A stretch of 6,718 nt of DNA from Candidatus Aenigmatarchaeota archaeon (GTDB lineage: Archaea > Aenigmatarchaeota > Aenigmatarchaeia > JACPZZ01). This document shows positions 1-5,149 of this stretch, in pieces; the first letter of the stretch is position 1, and every line of letters starts with the position of its first letter. The position numbers and the translations under genes were made by a program. The notes beneath the pieces are model-generated. The model made no database searches. It was not told the DNA's origin and saw only the letters and a program-made list of their open reading frames with translations. The stretch is taken from contig JACQNY010000132.1 in assembly GCA_016202795.1 (NCBI GenBank), positions 1-6,718 on the forward strand, given 5' to 3'.

Positions 1-615
1 ACTCTCAAGCGCCTGGTAGAGGATTTGAAATATAGTGACATTACACCTAACGCGATAATAGTGGTAGATAATGAAACTCTTCCAATTGCTATGGCCTTAG
101 CAATAGAATTAAAAGTGTCCATTAAAAACATAGAGGAACTTACAAAGAATGACACTGCGCTCGTCATTCAAGCCGTGCCTGAAACCCCAGAGATACTGTT
201 AAAGGTCACCGCACTAGCATCAAAAAAGAGCAAGCTCGCAATAAGTTTCGCATTCCATACTTCAACTTATGCCGACTCTCGGTTTAATCCAAACGTAATT
301 GGCTTAGATACTGGCGGCGCCACTCTTCCCTGGAAGCGCGGCGGATTCTTTGATTTAAGTTTAAAGAATACATTACTATGGATCTTCCCAATAAAGCTGG
401 ATACGTACCGAAAGCTTAGAAAGATAATCGGTCCTCTTGTTAAGAGTAAAGGAGTGCAAGCAAAACCGCTCGAACGGCTAGAAGAACCACAAACTTACGC
501 CGCGCACATATCACAAGCAATGCACGACGCTAAAAGGGACGCATACGAGTCGCACGTAAAATACTGTTCGAAATACTTCACAATGATAAAGCAAGGCAAA
601 AACATCACGCGCTAG
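1..615 (+). CDS. Unknown protein, C-terminal 204 codons (5' end outside the window)
   Basis: The frame is open from the first base and ends at TAG 613-615, so the gene very probably starts left of the window. The first in-window start, TTG at 25, has no convincing ribosome site, and the residues before it (TLKRLVED) read like normal protein. I do not recognise a family. Counting from the TTG, an alternating hydrophobic stretch (AIIVVD, ALVIQAVPE, LAISFAF) suggests an alpha/beta fold in the first 80 or so residues. A motif GLDTGGATLPWKRGGFF follows near residues 94-109, and the tail is basic and probably helical (RKLRKIIGPLVKSKG, then a Lys/His-rich end). There are no evident membrane segments. 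The next gene starts 9 bases after the stop, so it is most likely the first visible member of a four-gene operon. Function is unknown. Confidence 0.7.
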   Translation, partial: TLKRLVEDLKYSDITPNAIIVVDNETLPIAMALAIELKVSIKNIEELTKNDTALVIQAVPETPEILLKVTALASKKSKLAISFAFHTSTYADSRFNPNVIGLDTGGATLPWKRGGFFDLSLKNTLLWIFPIKLDTYRKLRKIIGPLVKSKGVQAKPLERLEEPQTYAAHISQAMHDAKRDAYESHVKYCSKYFTMIKQGKNITR

Positions 616-624
616 CAAAAAAGT

Positions 625-1362
625 ATGGTTATTATGAAAGAAAAATTTATTGACGCGGCTAATACTGGAACACAAATTCCAAACTATACTAGGCCGCCGG
701 CGAGTGCGATACTAAAGTGCTATCCAGACAAGAATAGAAAACCCAAACCAATTGTAGTTATAGTTAACGATAGGAACATAATAGACGCATATCCACTAGC
801 GTTAGAGGAATTAAACAGCAACGACGTCAAGAAATACTTACTTTCCCCGAATTCAGAAATAAGTAGTACATCATATAACAAGGATACTGAAACTATTACT
901 CTTACATTTAATAGTATCGGATGCTGTTATAATGGCGGCCCCGACATCTCTTTAGGCATCGATAATGAAAAAACAAGGCATTTAGTAAACATAGAAATAG
1001 CAAATATCAAATTATGTTTAGCAAATGTGCTAAAAAAGGAAGTACCATTCAAAACTAAAAAAGAGTTAGGTAAAGAACTATCTTTTAATCTTAAAACAAA
1101 ATTATGGGTGGTTATACTTCCTACAAGGTATGGCGAATGCGCCATAGGCAATATGGCAATAACACCATTATTTGAGGATCACTTTTATAATCAAGATACC
1201 GATACAGCATACTTGTATAATGGCAGCACAGTATACTGTGCTGTCGAAATCAAGCACGTTAGCGAGCCCGTGTCGCTCTTATTCCTTCTCGATAGCAAGA
1301 ACACGCTTGTGGGGATTGCGGTGAAGGGTGCTAGTCACGTGATAAAGCAAAAGGTTGATTGA
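625..1362 (+). CDS. Unknown 245-residue protein, second gene of the left operon
   Basis: The frame runs ATG GTT ATT ATG to TGA 1360-1362. A second in-frame ATG at 634 (MKEKFIDAAN) is an equally plausible start, and neither has a clear Shine-Dalgarno. I do not recognise a family. The sequence looks soluble, with beta-rich patterns (PIVVIVND near residues 42-49, ETITLTFNS near 88-96, KLWVVILPTRYGE near 159-171, TVYCAVEIKHVSEPVSLLFLLD near 202-223). A cysteine pair lies in a glycine-rich turn (GCCYNGGPD near 98-106). There is no signal peptide or membrane helix. It lies 9 bases after the preceding gene and 1 base before the next, so these genes are almost certainly co-transcribed and may work together. 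Its base composition is AT-rich like that of its operon partners. A role cannot be assigned from sequence alone. Confidence 0.72.
   Translation: MVIMKEKFIDAANTGTQIPNYTRPPASAILKCYPDKNRKPKPIVVIVNDRNIIDAYPLALEELNSNDVKKYLLSPNSEISSTSYNKDTETITLTFNSIGCCYNGGPDISLGIDNEKTRHLVNIEIANIKLCLANVLKKEVPFKTKKELGKELSFNLKTKLWVVILPTRYGECAIGNMAITPLFEDHFYNQDTDTAYLYNGSTVYCAVEIKHVSEPVSLLFLLDSKNTLVGIAVKGASHVIKQKVD
1351..1360 (+). promoter_or_regulatory. Ribosome binding site deciding the start of the third operon gene
   Basis: AAGGTTGATT closely resembles the archaeal anti-16S consensus AGGTGATT with one inserted T, and it ends 3 bases before ATG 1364. It lies inside the last codons of the preceding gene. It supports ATG 1364 rather than the in-frame TTG at 1355, which would fall inside the site. 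Confidence 0.55.
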
Positions 1363-1363
1363 A

Positions 1364-1657
1364 ATGACAATATTAGACGTGGATAAAGTTGACATAATTA
1401 GCGAAAGTAAGGATGGAAAATACGTAGACTTATCGATGGTCTGGCATGATACTTGGAATAGTGAAGCCACGAATGCCCTATTTAGAAAAATAGGCGCATA
1501 TGAAGAATATGTGTATAATCCAGAATTTCTCCAGAAAGATAAGGGCAAGTTAATAAGTATAACGCTTTTTTGCAAATACACTCCAACAGAAAGGATAAAA
1601 ACACAATTAAAATTACGCGGGGGTGCGCGTTGTTTTACTAGGCGATTTAGATGCTAG
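1364..1657 (+). CDS. Small DUF6572-like protein, possibly frameshifted near its C-terminus
   Basis: The 97-codon frame from ATG 1364 begins MTILDVDKVDIISESKDGKY and continues with a WHD..N.E....LFRKIGAYEEYV segment and an SITLFCKYTP strand. From memory this matches the small uncharacterised DUF6572 family: an N-terminal (D/P)xDKVDxI..DG motif, a DH..W...H/E block, helices, and a late strand followed by a helix. The call rests on pattern recall only. The last 12 residues (GGARCFTRRFRC) are Arg/Cys-rich and unlike the rest. After a run of five G at 1619-1623, the +1 frame reads GVRVVLLGDLDARKIQT and stops at TAA 1671-1673, which is more protein-like. The gene may therefore be longer by a few codons, with an indel in the G run. 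As written, its stop overlaps the next start by 7 bases, which implies translational coupling. Confidence 0.65.
   Translation: MTILDVDKVDIISESKDGKYVDLSMVWHDTWNSEATNALFRKIGAYEEYVYNPEFLQKDKGKLISITLFCKYTPTERIKTQLKLRGGARCFTRRFRC
1640..1646 (+). promoter_or_regulatory. Ribosome binding site of the DUF1444-like gene
   Basis: AGGCGAT (followed by TT) differs by one base from AGGTGAT and lies 4 bases before ATG 1651, within the end of the preceding gene. It supports ATG 1651 as the start. Confidence 0.45.
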
Positions 1658-2568
1658 AAAGATTCAAACGTAAAGCTAAGACAGAAAATAAGCCCGACAC
1701 GGAATCTGCCCTAAGCTTACTAAGATCTGCAATCATAGAATCAATGAGAAGCTTACCTAACAACATATCAATAGATGATTTGACAGATCCGTTCGTGATA
1801 AAATATAAGCGGCCAGGTGATGAAGCACCAAAGACTCTATTTCTAGGAAATATGTTAGCGGAATACTTAGCTGGCAAGCCACTTGAAGAAATTGTGTCAA
1901 ATAATCGTGTTAGAATAAAAACCGAGAAGGGTTTGGAAGAATTAGTGAAGGACTTTAGTAAAGCAAAGAGTTACATAGTGCCTCTATTAAGAAGTGAAGA
2001 TTACGTACGTAAGATAGACGTGGTTTGGGACGATTTCTATGGGTCACTGAAGAAAGTTTACGCAATAAACGTACCGGGAAGTATAGTTATGTTTGGCCCA
2101 GATAGGCTTTCTGAGTATGGTATTTCAAAAAAGCAGTTGACGAAAATAGCGCAAGATAATTTAGATAAAATAGATGACAAAGAACTTTTTGGCGTAATGC
2201 CTACTTATGCACTATTCTTTGGAAAAGAACACGCAGAAATGTCTGGCTACATAAATGGTGATGATCTACTTTCAAGCAGCATATTTGCCCCACACAGGCT
2301 CTACGATAAGCTAAGGAAGCTGAAACAGGACCGCAAAAAATTTCCAGTTGCAAAGCAACACTTCGGAAACGTACTAGAATCTAATAAGTTTGTAGTAGTT
2401 CCAATACGTAGAAACTGCCTTTACTTCATTGAAGTATACAAAGGAGATCTGGAGGGGTGGGTAGAAACTGCTAGGACTATGGCCATCCAAGAAGCAAAGA
2501 GAAATAGCTCATACCTAGCGTCAGCAACCCCACTTTTACTAGAAAACGGCAAGTGGGTGTCTAGTTAA
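1651..2568 (+). CDS. DUF1444 (YtpQ)-like protein, 305 residues
   Basis: The protein aligns by eye with the DUF1444 family typified by Bacillus YtpQ. Shared landmarks are a basic N-terminal helix, a segment SYIVPLLRSEDY (residues 107-118), and the strongest match VVWDDFYGSLKKVYAINVP followed by MFGPDRL..YGISKKQLTKIAQDNL (about 124-170). YtpQ has the counterparts IYPVIRS, YDDH......YALDL and L......TKE.....AAFNL. A C-terminal segment VVVPIRRN (249-256) corresponds to the later strand. The function of the family is not established. At 305 residues this protein is somewhat longer than the roughly 265 of the bacterial members, because of extra N-terminal and C-terminal sequence. There is no signal peptide or membrane helix. 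The start overlaps the preceding gene by 7 bases, and the gene ends in tandem stops TAA TAG. It is the last gene of the operon. Confidence 0.7.
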   Translation: MLERFKRKAKTENKPDTESALSLLRSAIIESMRSLPNNISIDDLTDPFVIKYKRPGDEAPKTLFLGNMLAEYLAGKPLEEIVSNNRVRIKTEKGLEELVKDFSKAKSYIVPLLRSEDYVRKIDVVWDDFYGSLKKVYAINVPGSIVMFGPDRLSEYGISKKQLTKIAQDNLDKIDDKELFGVMPTYALFFGKEHAEMSGYINGDDLLSSSIFAPHRLYDKLRKLKQDRKKFPVAKQHFGNVLESNKFVVVPIRRNCLYFIEVYKGDLEGWVETARTMAIQEAKRNSSYLASATPLLLENGKWVSS

Positions 2569-2626
2569 TAGCATTTGATAGGTTATACTCATATCAAGTA
2601 GCGTGGTTTTGTCTTGAATTAGGTCC

Positions 2627-2636
2627 CGCCCGGGCG
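2627..2636. promoter_or_regulatory. GC palindrome upstream of the first trmB gene
   Basis: CGCCCGGGCG is a perfect 10-base palindrome about 90 bases upstream of the trmB start, in an otherwise AT-rich spacer. It could be a regulator site, but chance or a small hairpin cannot be excluded. Confidence 0.25.
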
Positions 2637-2689
2637 TTTGAAAGTGTTGGGTCTTTCGCCTAAAGCTTGCACGACCACGGCAAAAACAC

Positions 2690-2696
2690 TTTAATA
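2690..2696 (+). promoter_or_regulatory. A-box of the first trmB gene (leaderless promoter)
   Basis: TTTAATA is centred 26 bases before ATG 2719, the spacing at which archaeal TBP/TFB would place the transcript start at the ATG. No ribosome site precedes the ATG, consistent with a leaderless message. A short inverted repeat, GGTA-4-TACC at 2706-2717, lies between the A-box and the start, where a repressor would block initiation. Autoregulation is therefore possible but inferred. Confidence 0.6.
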
Positions 2697-2718
2697 GACA
2701 TCCACGGTAGTAATACCA

Positions 2719-3594
2719 ATGCCGGACGACAGCATCGTAGAGTCGTTTCAAGAGCTGGGCTTTACTGGATATCAGGCGCGCGTGCTGGCCGCGCTTTACG
2801 GCCGGAGTAACCTGACCGGCGCTCAGGTCGCCCAGCTGTCCGGCGTTCCGGTGACAAAGATCTACGGCGTACTAGACCAGCTCGGGAGCCTCGGCGTCGT
2901 GTTTTATTCGCCCCAGCGGCCGAAGAAATACCAGGCGGCTGAGCCGGACGAGATTATATCGATCATAATAGACCGCAAGCAGAGCGAGATCAAAAAGCTA
3001 AGGGACCAAGGCAAGCAGACGCTTGCCGGTTTAAAAAAGGCTTTTACCGCAGACCGTTCCATGGCCGGCGACAAGGTTTTGTTCTTTCCAAGCAATGAGT
3101 CGGTCTGGAACGCCGGTGCAGTTGGCGTTTGGAAAGACGCGAAAACCAATGCCGTAAGCTTTGGGAGCAAAGAGGTCTGGCTGGACGGCCTGTACAATCA
3201 CCCAAAGTTTTGGGAAGCGGCGACAAGGTCGATGAACAAGGGCGTACAGCACAGGTCGCTGGTACCACGAACAATGGCGAACGATGCTGCAAACATTTTA
3301 AAGAACAGCAATAAGGCGGCGCTGGTGGCGCTGTCGCACGAAAACTTCCACACTCGGGTGGTTGCTGACGAGCCGTTGCACTATGGCGGCATGGCTGCGG
3401 ATGAGAAGATACTCGGGTTTGCTTTTCAGGACCCAAAGACAAACAAGGTAACGAGCGGCATACGCATAAATGACTCGCAGGTTACCAAGTCATTCCTGGA
3501 ACGCTATTTTTACCCAGTGTGGAATAATGGACAGGACTACGAGTCGCTGTTAAGGGGAATGGCAAGGCGAGAGCTGAAAAGAAGAGGCAACTGA
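2719..3594 (+). CDS. TrmB-family transcriptional regulator, GC-rich copy
   Basis: The 291-residue protein has the TrmB layout. An N-terminal winged helix covers residues 1-80, with helix SFQELGFTGYQARVLAALYG, recognition helix VPVTKIYGVLDQLGSLG and wing FYSPQRPKKYQAAEPDEI. A charged helix likely to form a dimer coiled coil spans about 82-110. A C-terminal domain of about 180 residues follows and is of the kind that senses a ligand in this family. Within it are DKVLFFPSNESVWN (118-131), KILGFAFQDP (230-239) and SGIRIND (246-252). These are strongly conserved in the paralogue at 5150-6025, but I do not recognise the ligand. The codons are GC-rich, unlike the flanking left operon and ubiA, so the gene probably has a different origin. 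It precedes the reductase fragment by 28 bases. Likely targets are the neighbouring isoprenoid genes or itself. The family is near certain, the targets inferred. Confidence 0.9.
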   Translation: MPDDSIVESFQELGFTGYQARVLAALYGRSNLTGAQVAQLSGVPVTKIYGVLDQLGSLGVVFYSPQRPKKYQAAEPDEIISIIIDRKQSEIKKLRDQGKQTLAGLKKAFTADRSMAGDKVLFFPSNESVWNAGAVGVWKDAKTNAVSFGSKEVWLDGLYNHPKFWEAATRSMNKGVQHRSLVPRTMANDAANILKNSNKAALVALSHENFHTRVVADEPLHYGGMAADEKILGFAFQDPKTNKVTSGIRINDSQVTKSFLERYFYPVWNNGQDYESLLRGMARRELKRRGN

Positions 3595-3600
3595 TTTTAA
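3595..3600 (+). promoter_or_regulatory. A-box of the reductase fragment
   Basis: TTTTAA begins directly after the trmB stop codon and lies about 25 bases before ATG 3623, the leaderless spacing. The promoter of the broken gene therefore still looks intact. Confidence 0.5.
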
Positions 3601-3622
3601 GCGGCTCTACCAGTAAGACAGC

Positions 3623-3811
3623 ATGATAGTGGGCGCGAGCGTTGTCGGGTCTTACCTGGCCTCGCTTACCGGTATGGACGTCTGGGAAAGAAACTGGGAG
3701 CAGAAGGAGAAGCCGTGCTCTAGCCTCATTTCCCGCAGAGGATACGACGACCTGCTGTGGAAAAAATATGATGATTTGATTGATAAAAGCCCTGCGGGTA
3801 CCACGCACTAA
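3623..3811 (+). pseudogene. 5' fragment of a geranylgeranyl-reductase-like FAD oxidoreductase
   Basis: The 62-codon frame begins MIVGASVVGSYLASLTGMDV, the first beta-alpha-beta unit of an FAD Rossmann fold at the extreme N-terminus, followed by an acidic strand end (ER) and KEKPCSSLISRRG. The latter resembles the KPC(S/G)GLIS segment after the dinucleotide motif in archaeal geranylgeranyl reductases. Those enzymes use FAD to hydrogenate the isoprenoid chains of membrane lipids and are usually about 350-450 residues long, so some 85 percent is missing. The glycine motif itself is altered: GASVVG instead of GxGxxG. The frame ends at TAA 3809-3811 inside the hairpin repeat that begins at 3801, so the gene was probably cut by that element. 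Its promoter and start remain, so a short peptide could still be made. The fold is clear, but the reductase assignment is less certain because few residues remain. Confidence 0.65.
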
Positions 3812-3859
3812 AGTGTGGGGGTTTCTGTGATGCTAACGCATGCCGCCAGATTACACTCT
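3801..3859 (+). repeat. Hairpin repeat copy 1, IS200/IS605-end-like
   Basis: The unit opens CCACGCACTAAAG, then GGGGGTTTC. It folds as a stem (3801-3809 with 3812-3820, one G-T and one A-G opposition) around a TAAA-type loop. The stem with a CTAAAG loop is typical of subterminal hairpins of archaeal IS200/IS605 elements. A second weaker stem follows (TGTGAT 3826-3831 with ATTACA 3850-3855, or alternatively ATGC-TAAC-GCAT). A run of five T starts at 3859, so this copy could also end transcription. No transposase is present. Confidence 0.55.
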
Positions 3860-3896
3860 TTTTGTTCCTTTCCATTTGATTGTGCCGCGTTTCATC

Positions 3897-3958
3897 CCAC
3901 GCACTAAAGGGCGGGGGTTTCACGCGGCCATGGTGCTAAGACATGGCGTCCGCGCTCT
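3897..3958 (+). repeat. Hairpin repeat copy 2, IS200/IS605-end-like
   Basis: It matches copy 1 at 23 of 25 bases over CCACGCACTAAAG...GGGGGTTTC and ends with the same CTCT. The first stem is CCCACGC (3896-3902) against GCGGGGG (3911-3917) with one A-G opposition. The second stem is strong: CGCGGCCATG (3923-3932) pairs with CATGG (3942-3946) and CCGCG (3950-3954) across a 3-base bulge, with the loop GTGCTAAGA. Primary sequence in this second stem differs from copy 1, but a stem is kept. It lies 17 bases upstream of the ubiA fragment's A-box. Confidence 0.55.
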
Positions 3959-3975
3959 TCACCACCAAGTTTATA

Positions 3976-3987
3976 CCTTTTAAAAGG
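3976..3987 (+). promoter_or_regulatory. Palindromic A-box of the ubiA fragment
   Basis: CCTTTTAAAAGG is a perfect 12-base palindrome centred about 25 bases before ATG 4007. It fits a leaderless promoter and favours ATG 4007 over the in-frame ATG 3989, which directly follows the palindrome and would lie upstream of the predicted transcript start. No separate A-box is visible before the intact ubiA at 4279, so this is the likely promoter for both. Confidence 0.6.
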
Positions 3988-4006
3988 CATGCTTGCTAAT
4001 TGTAAC

Positions 4007-4282
4007 ATGCTAAAAGCAGTAATACAACTGATACTGATAGAACACATAGTTATTACTATAGTAGGCATTACTGTTTCGGCATTTATTGCATCTCAAGGCG
4101 CTCTTAACGTACAAGTGCTCATACTTCCATTGGTTTCATTCTGTCTTTTGGTTTTCGGATTTAATTCACTTAATGGCGTCTTTGACCTGCAGATCGACAA
4201 GATTAACAAACCCCTGAGACCATTGCCTCAGAAACGGATTTTACCAAGAACGGCCTTAGATGTGGAGCCTAGGTACTCATGA
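4007..4282 (+). pseudogene. 5' fragment of a UbiA-family prenyltransferase (ubiA')
   Basis: From ATG 4007 the 91-residue product aligns without gaps to the first 75 residues of the intact UbiA that follows, with 43 of 75 identical by my count. It keeps two hydrophobic segments and the first aspartate motif N56xxxD60xxxD64 with KINKPLRP. Homology stops abruptly after PLPQ (residue 75). The last 16 residues (KRILPRTALDVEPRYS) look like read-through of unrelated sequence. The rest of the enzyme, including the second aspartate motif, is absent, so it cannot be a working prenyltransferase. The stop TGA 4280-4282 overlaps the next ATG as ATGA, so translating the fragment may feed ribosomes to the intact gene. 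The codons are AT-rich, like those of the intact copy. It is a relic of an older tandem duplication or a retained leader ORF. Confidence 0.8.
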
Positions 4283-5145
4283 TAAAAGAAGCGCTACAGT
4301 TGCTTTTACCAGAACATGCAATTATTGTAGTATCTGGCATAATAACATCAACGATAATCGCTTCAAACGCCTTACCCAATCCCTCAACAATAATAGTTCC
4401 GATACTTTCATTTTCGCTCTTGGTATTTGGGTTTAATGCACTAAACGCGATCTTTGATTTAAATATAGACAAGATAAACAAGCCACTAAGACCAGTGCCT
4501 CAAGGAAAAATAACTAAAAAGCAAACAATCACAATAAGCGTTATTGTTAACCTAATTGGAATATTCGCTGCCTATACTGTTTCGATAAACTTCCTGCTAC
4601 TTGCACTACTCTTTACTCTGATTGGCGTGTTATACTCCGTACCACCGGCAAGAATTAAAAAAAGAGTTTTTGGAAGTAATATGGTAATAGGGATTATATA
4701 CGGCCTGATTCCATTTTTCACTGGATTCATTTTAGTTGGAAACTATAATATACCATTATATCTCATTATCTACTTTACAATCATAGCGGCACTAATAAGC
4801 AGTATGAAAGATTTCGAAGACCATATAGGAGATTCCTTACACAAAGTGAAAACAGTTCCCGTAGTTTTGGGGACACAAAAAGCAGCCAAGCGAGTTGGCG
4901 AATCAATATTATTTGTAGCAAGCGCTTTTCTAATACTCACAACTTATATTGGAATGAACCGGCTAATAATTGCATCAGCAGTTGCGCTGCTGGTGGCAGT
5001 AGTAATATCTGTCTACCTTTTAAATGTTGCGAAAAATATTGATAAAATACTGACCCAGAACATAATATATGAATCACATATTGCTCGTGTAGGGATCGCC
5101 TTCGGAATACTAATACAAATAGTATTTGCGATCGCATTTATATAG
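4279..5145 (+). CDS. UbiA-family prenyltransferase, intact (possibly ether-lipid type)
   Basis: This 288-residue integral membrane protein has about nine hydrophobic segments and both magnesium-binding aspartate motifs of the UbiA superfamily. The first is N56xxxD60xxxD64 followed by KINKPLRP. The second is K177-D178-x-x-D181-x-x-G184-D185 with KTVPVVLG after it, and the conserved LYSVPP lies at 118-123. Such enzymes transfer a polyprenyl diphosphate chain to an acceptor. In archaea the commonest member is geranylgeranylglyceryl phosphate geranylgeranyltransferase, the second step of ether-lipid synthesis, while others act on quinone or tetrapyrrole rings. The acceptor cannot be told from sequence alone. 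The reductase fragment nearby favours a lipid or quinone role. ATG 4279 overlaps the stop of the upstream fragment, with a possible AGGT site at 4271-4274. The gene converges with the downstream regulator with only 4 bases between stops. Confidence 0.88.
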   Translation: MIKEALQLLLPEHAIIVVSGIITSTIIASNALPNPSTIIVPILSFSLLVFGFNALNAIFDLNIDKINKPLRPVPQGKITKKQTITISVIVNLIGIFAAYTVSINFLLLALLFTLIGVLYSVPPARIKKRVFGSNMVIGIIYGLIPFFTGFILVGNYNIPLYLIIYFTIIAALISSMKDFEDHIGDSLHKVKTVPVVLGTQKAAKRVGESILFVASAFLILTTYIGMNRLIIASAVALLVAVVISVYLLNVAKNIDKILTQNIIYESHIARVGIAFGILIQIVFAIAFI

Positions 5146-5149
5146 CAAC

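Noticed and set aside
1279..1581. Minus-strand 100-codon frame across the second and third operon genes
   Set aside because: It is antisense to two well-packed genes, with no promoter and an implausible composition.
3044..3442. Long minus-strand frame inside the first trmB gene
   Set aside because: It is antisense to a clearly conserved protein, GC-rich codons make such shadows common, and its composition (Ser/Pro/Arg/Cys) is not protein-like.
3726..3923. Minus-strand frame of 65 codons across the hairpin repeats
   Set aside because: Its repeated PPxFSAW segments are simply the two copies of the hairpin repeat translated, so the apparent peptide repeat is a DNA-structure artefact.
3801..3958. 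CRISPR array
   Set aside because: There are only two units of unequal length with one spacer, and each unit is a double hairpin with divergent arms; no cas gene is present.
3989..4006. Upstream in-frame ATG 3989 as the start of the ubiA fragment
   Set aside because: It lies only 2 bases after the A-box palindrome, upstream of the predicted transcript start, and the paralogue aligns from ATG 4007.
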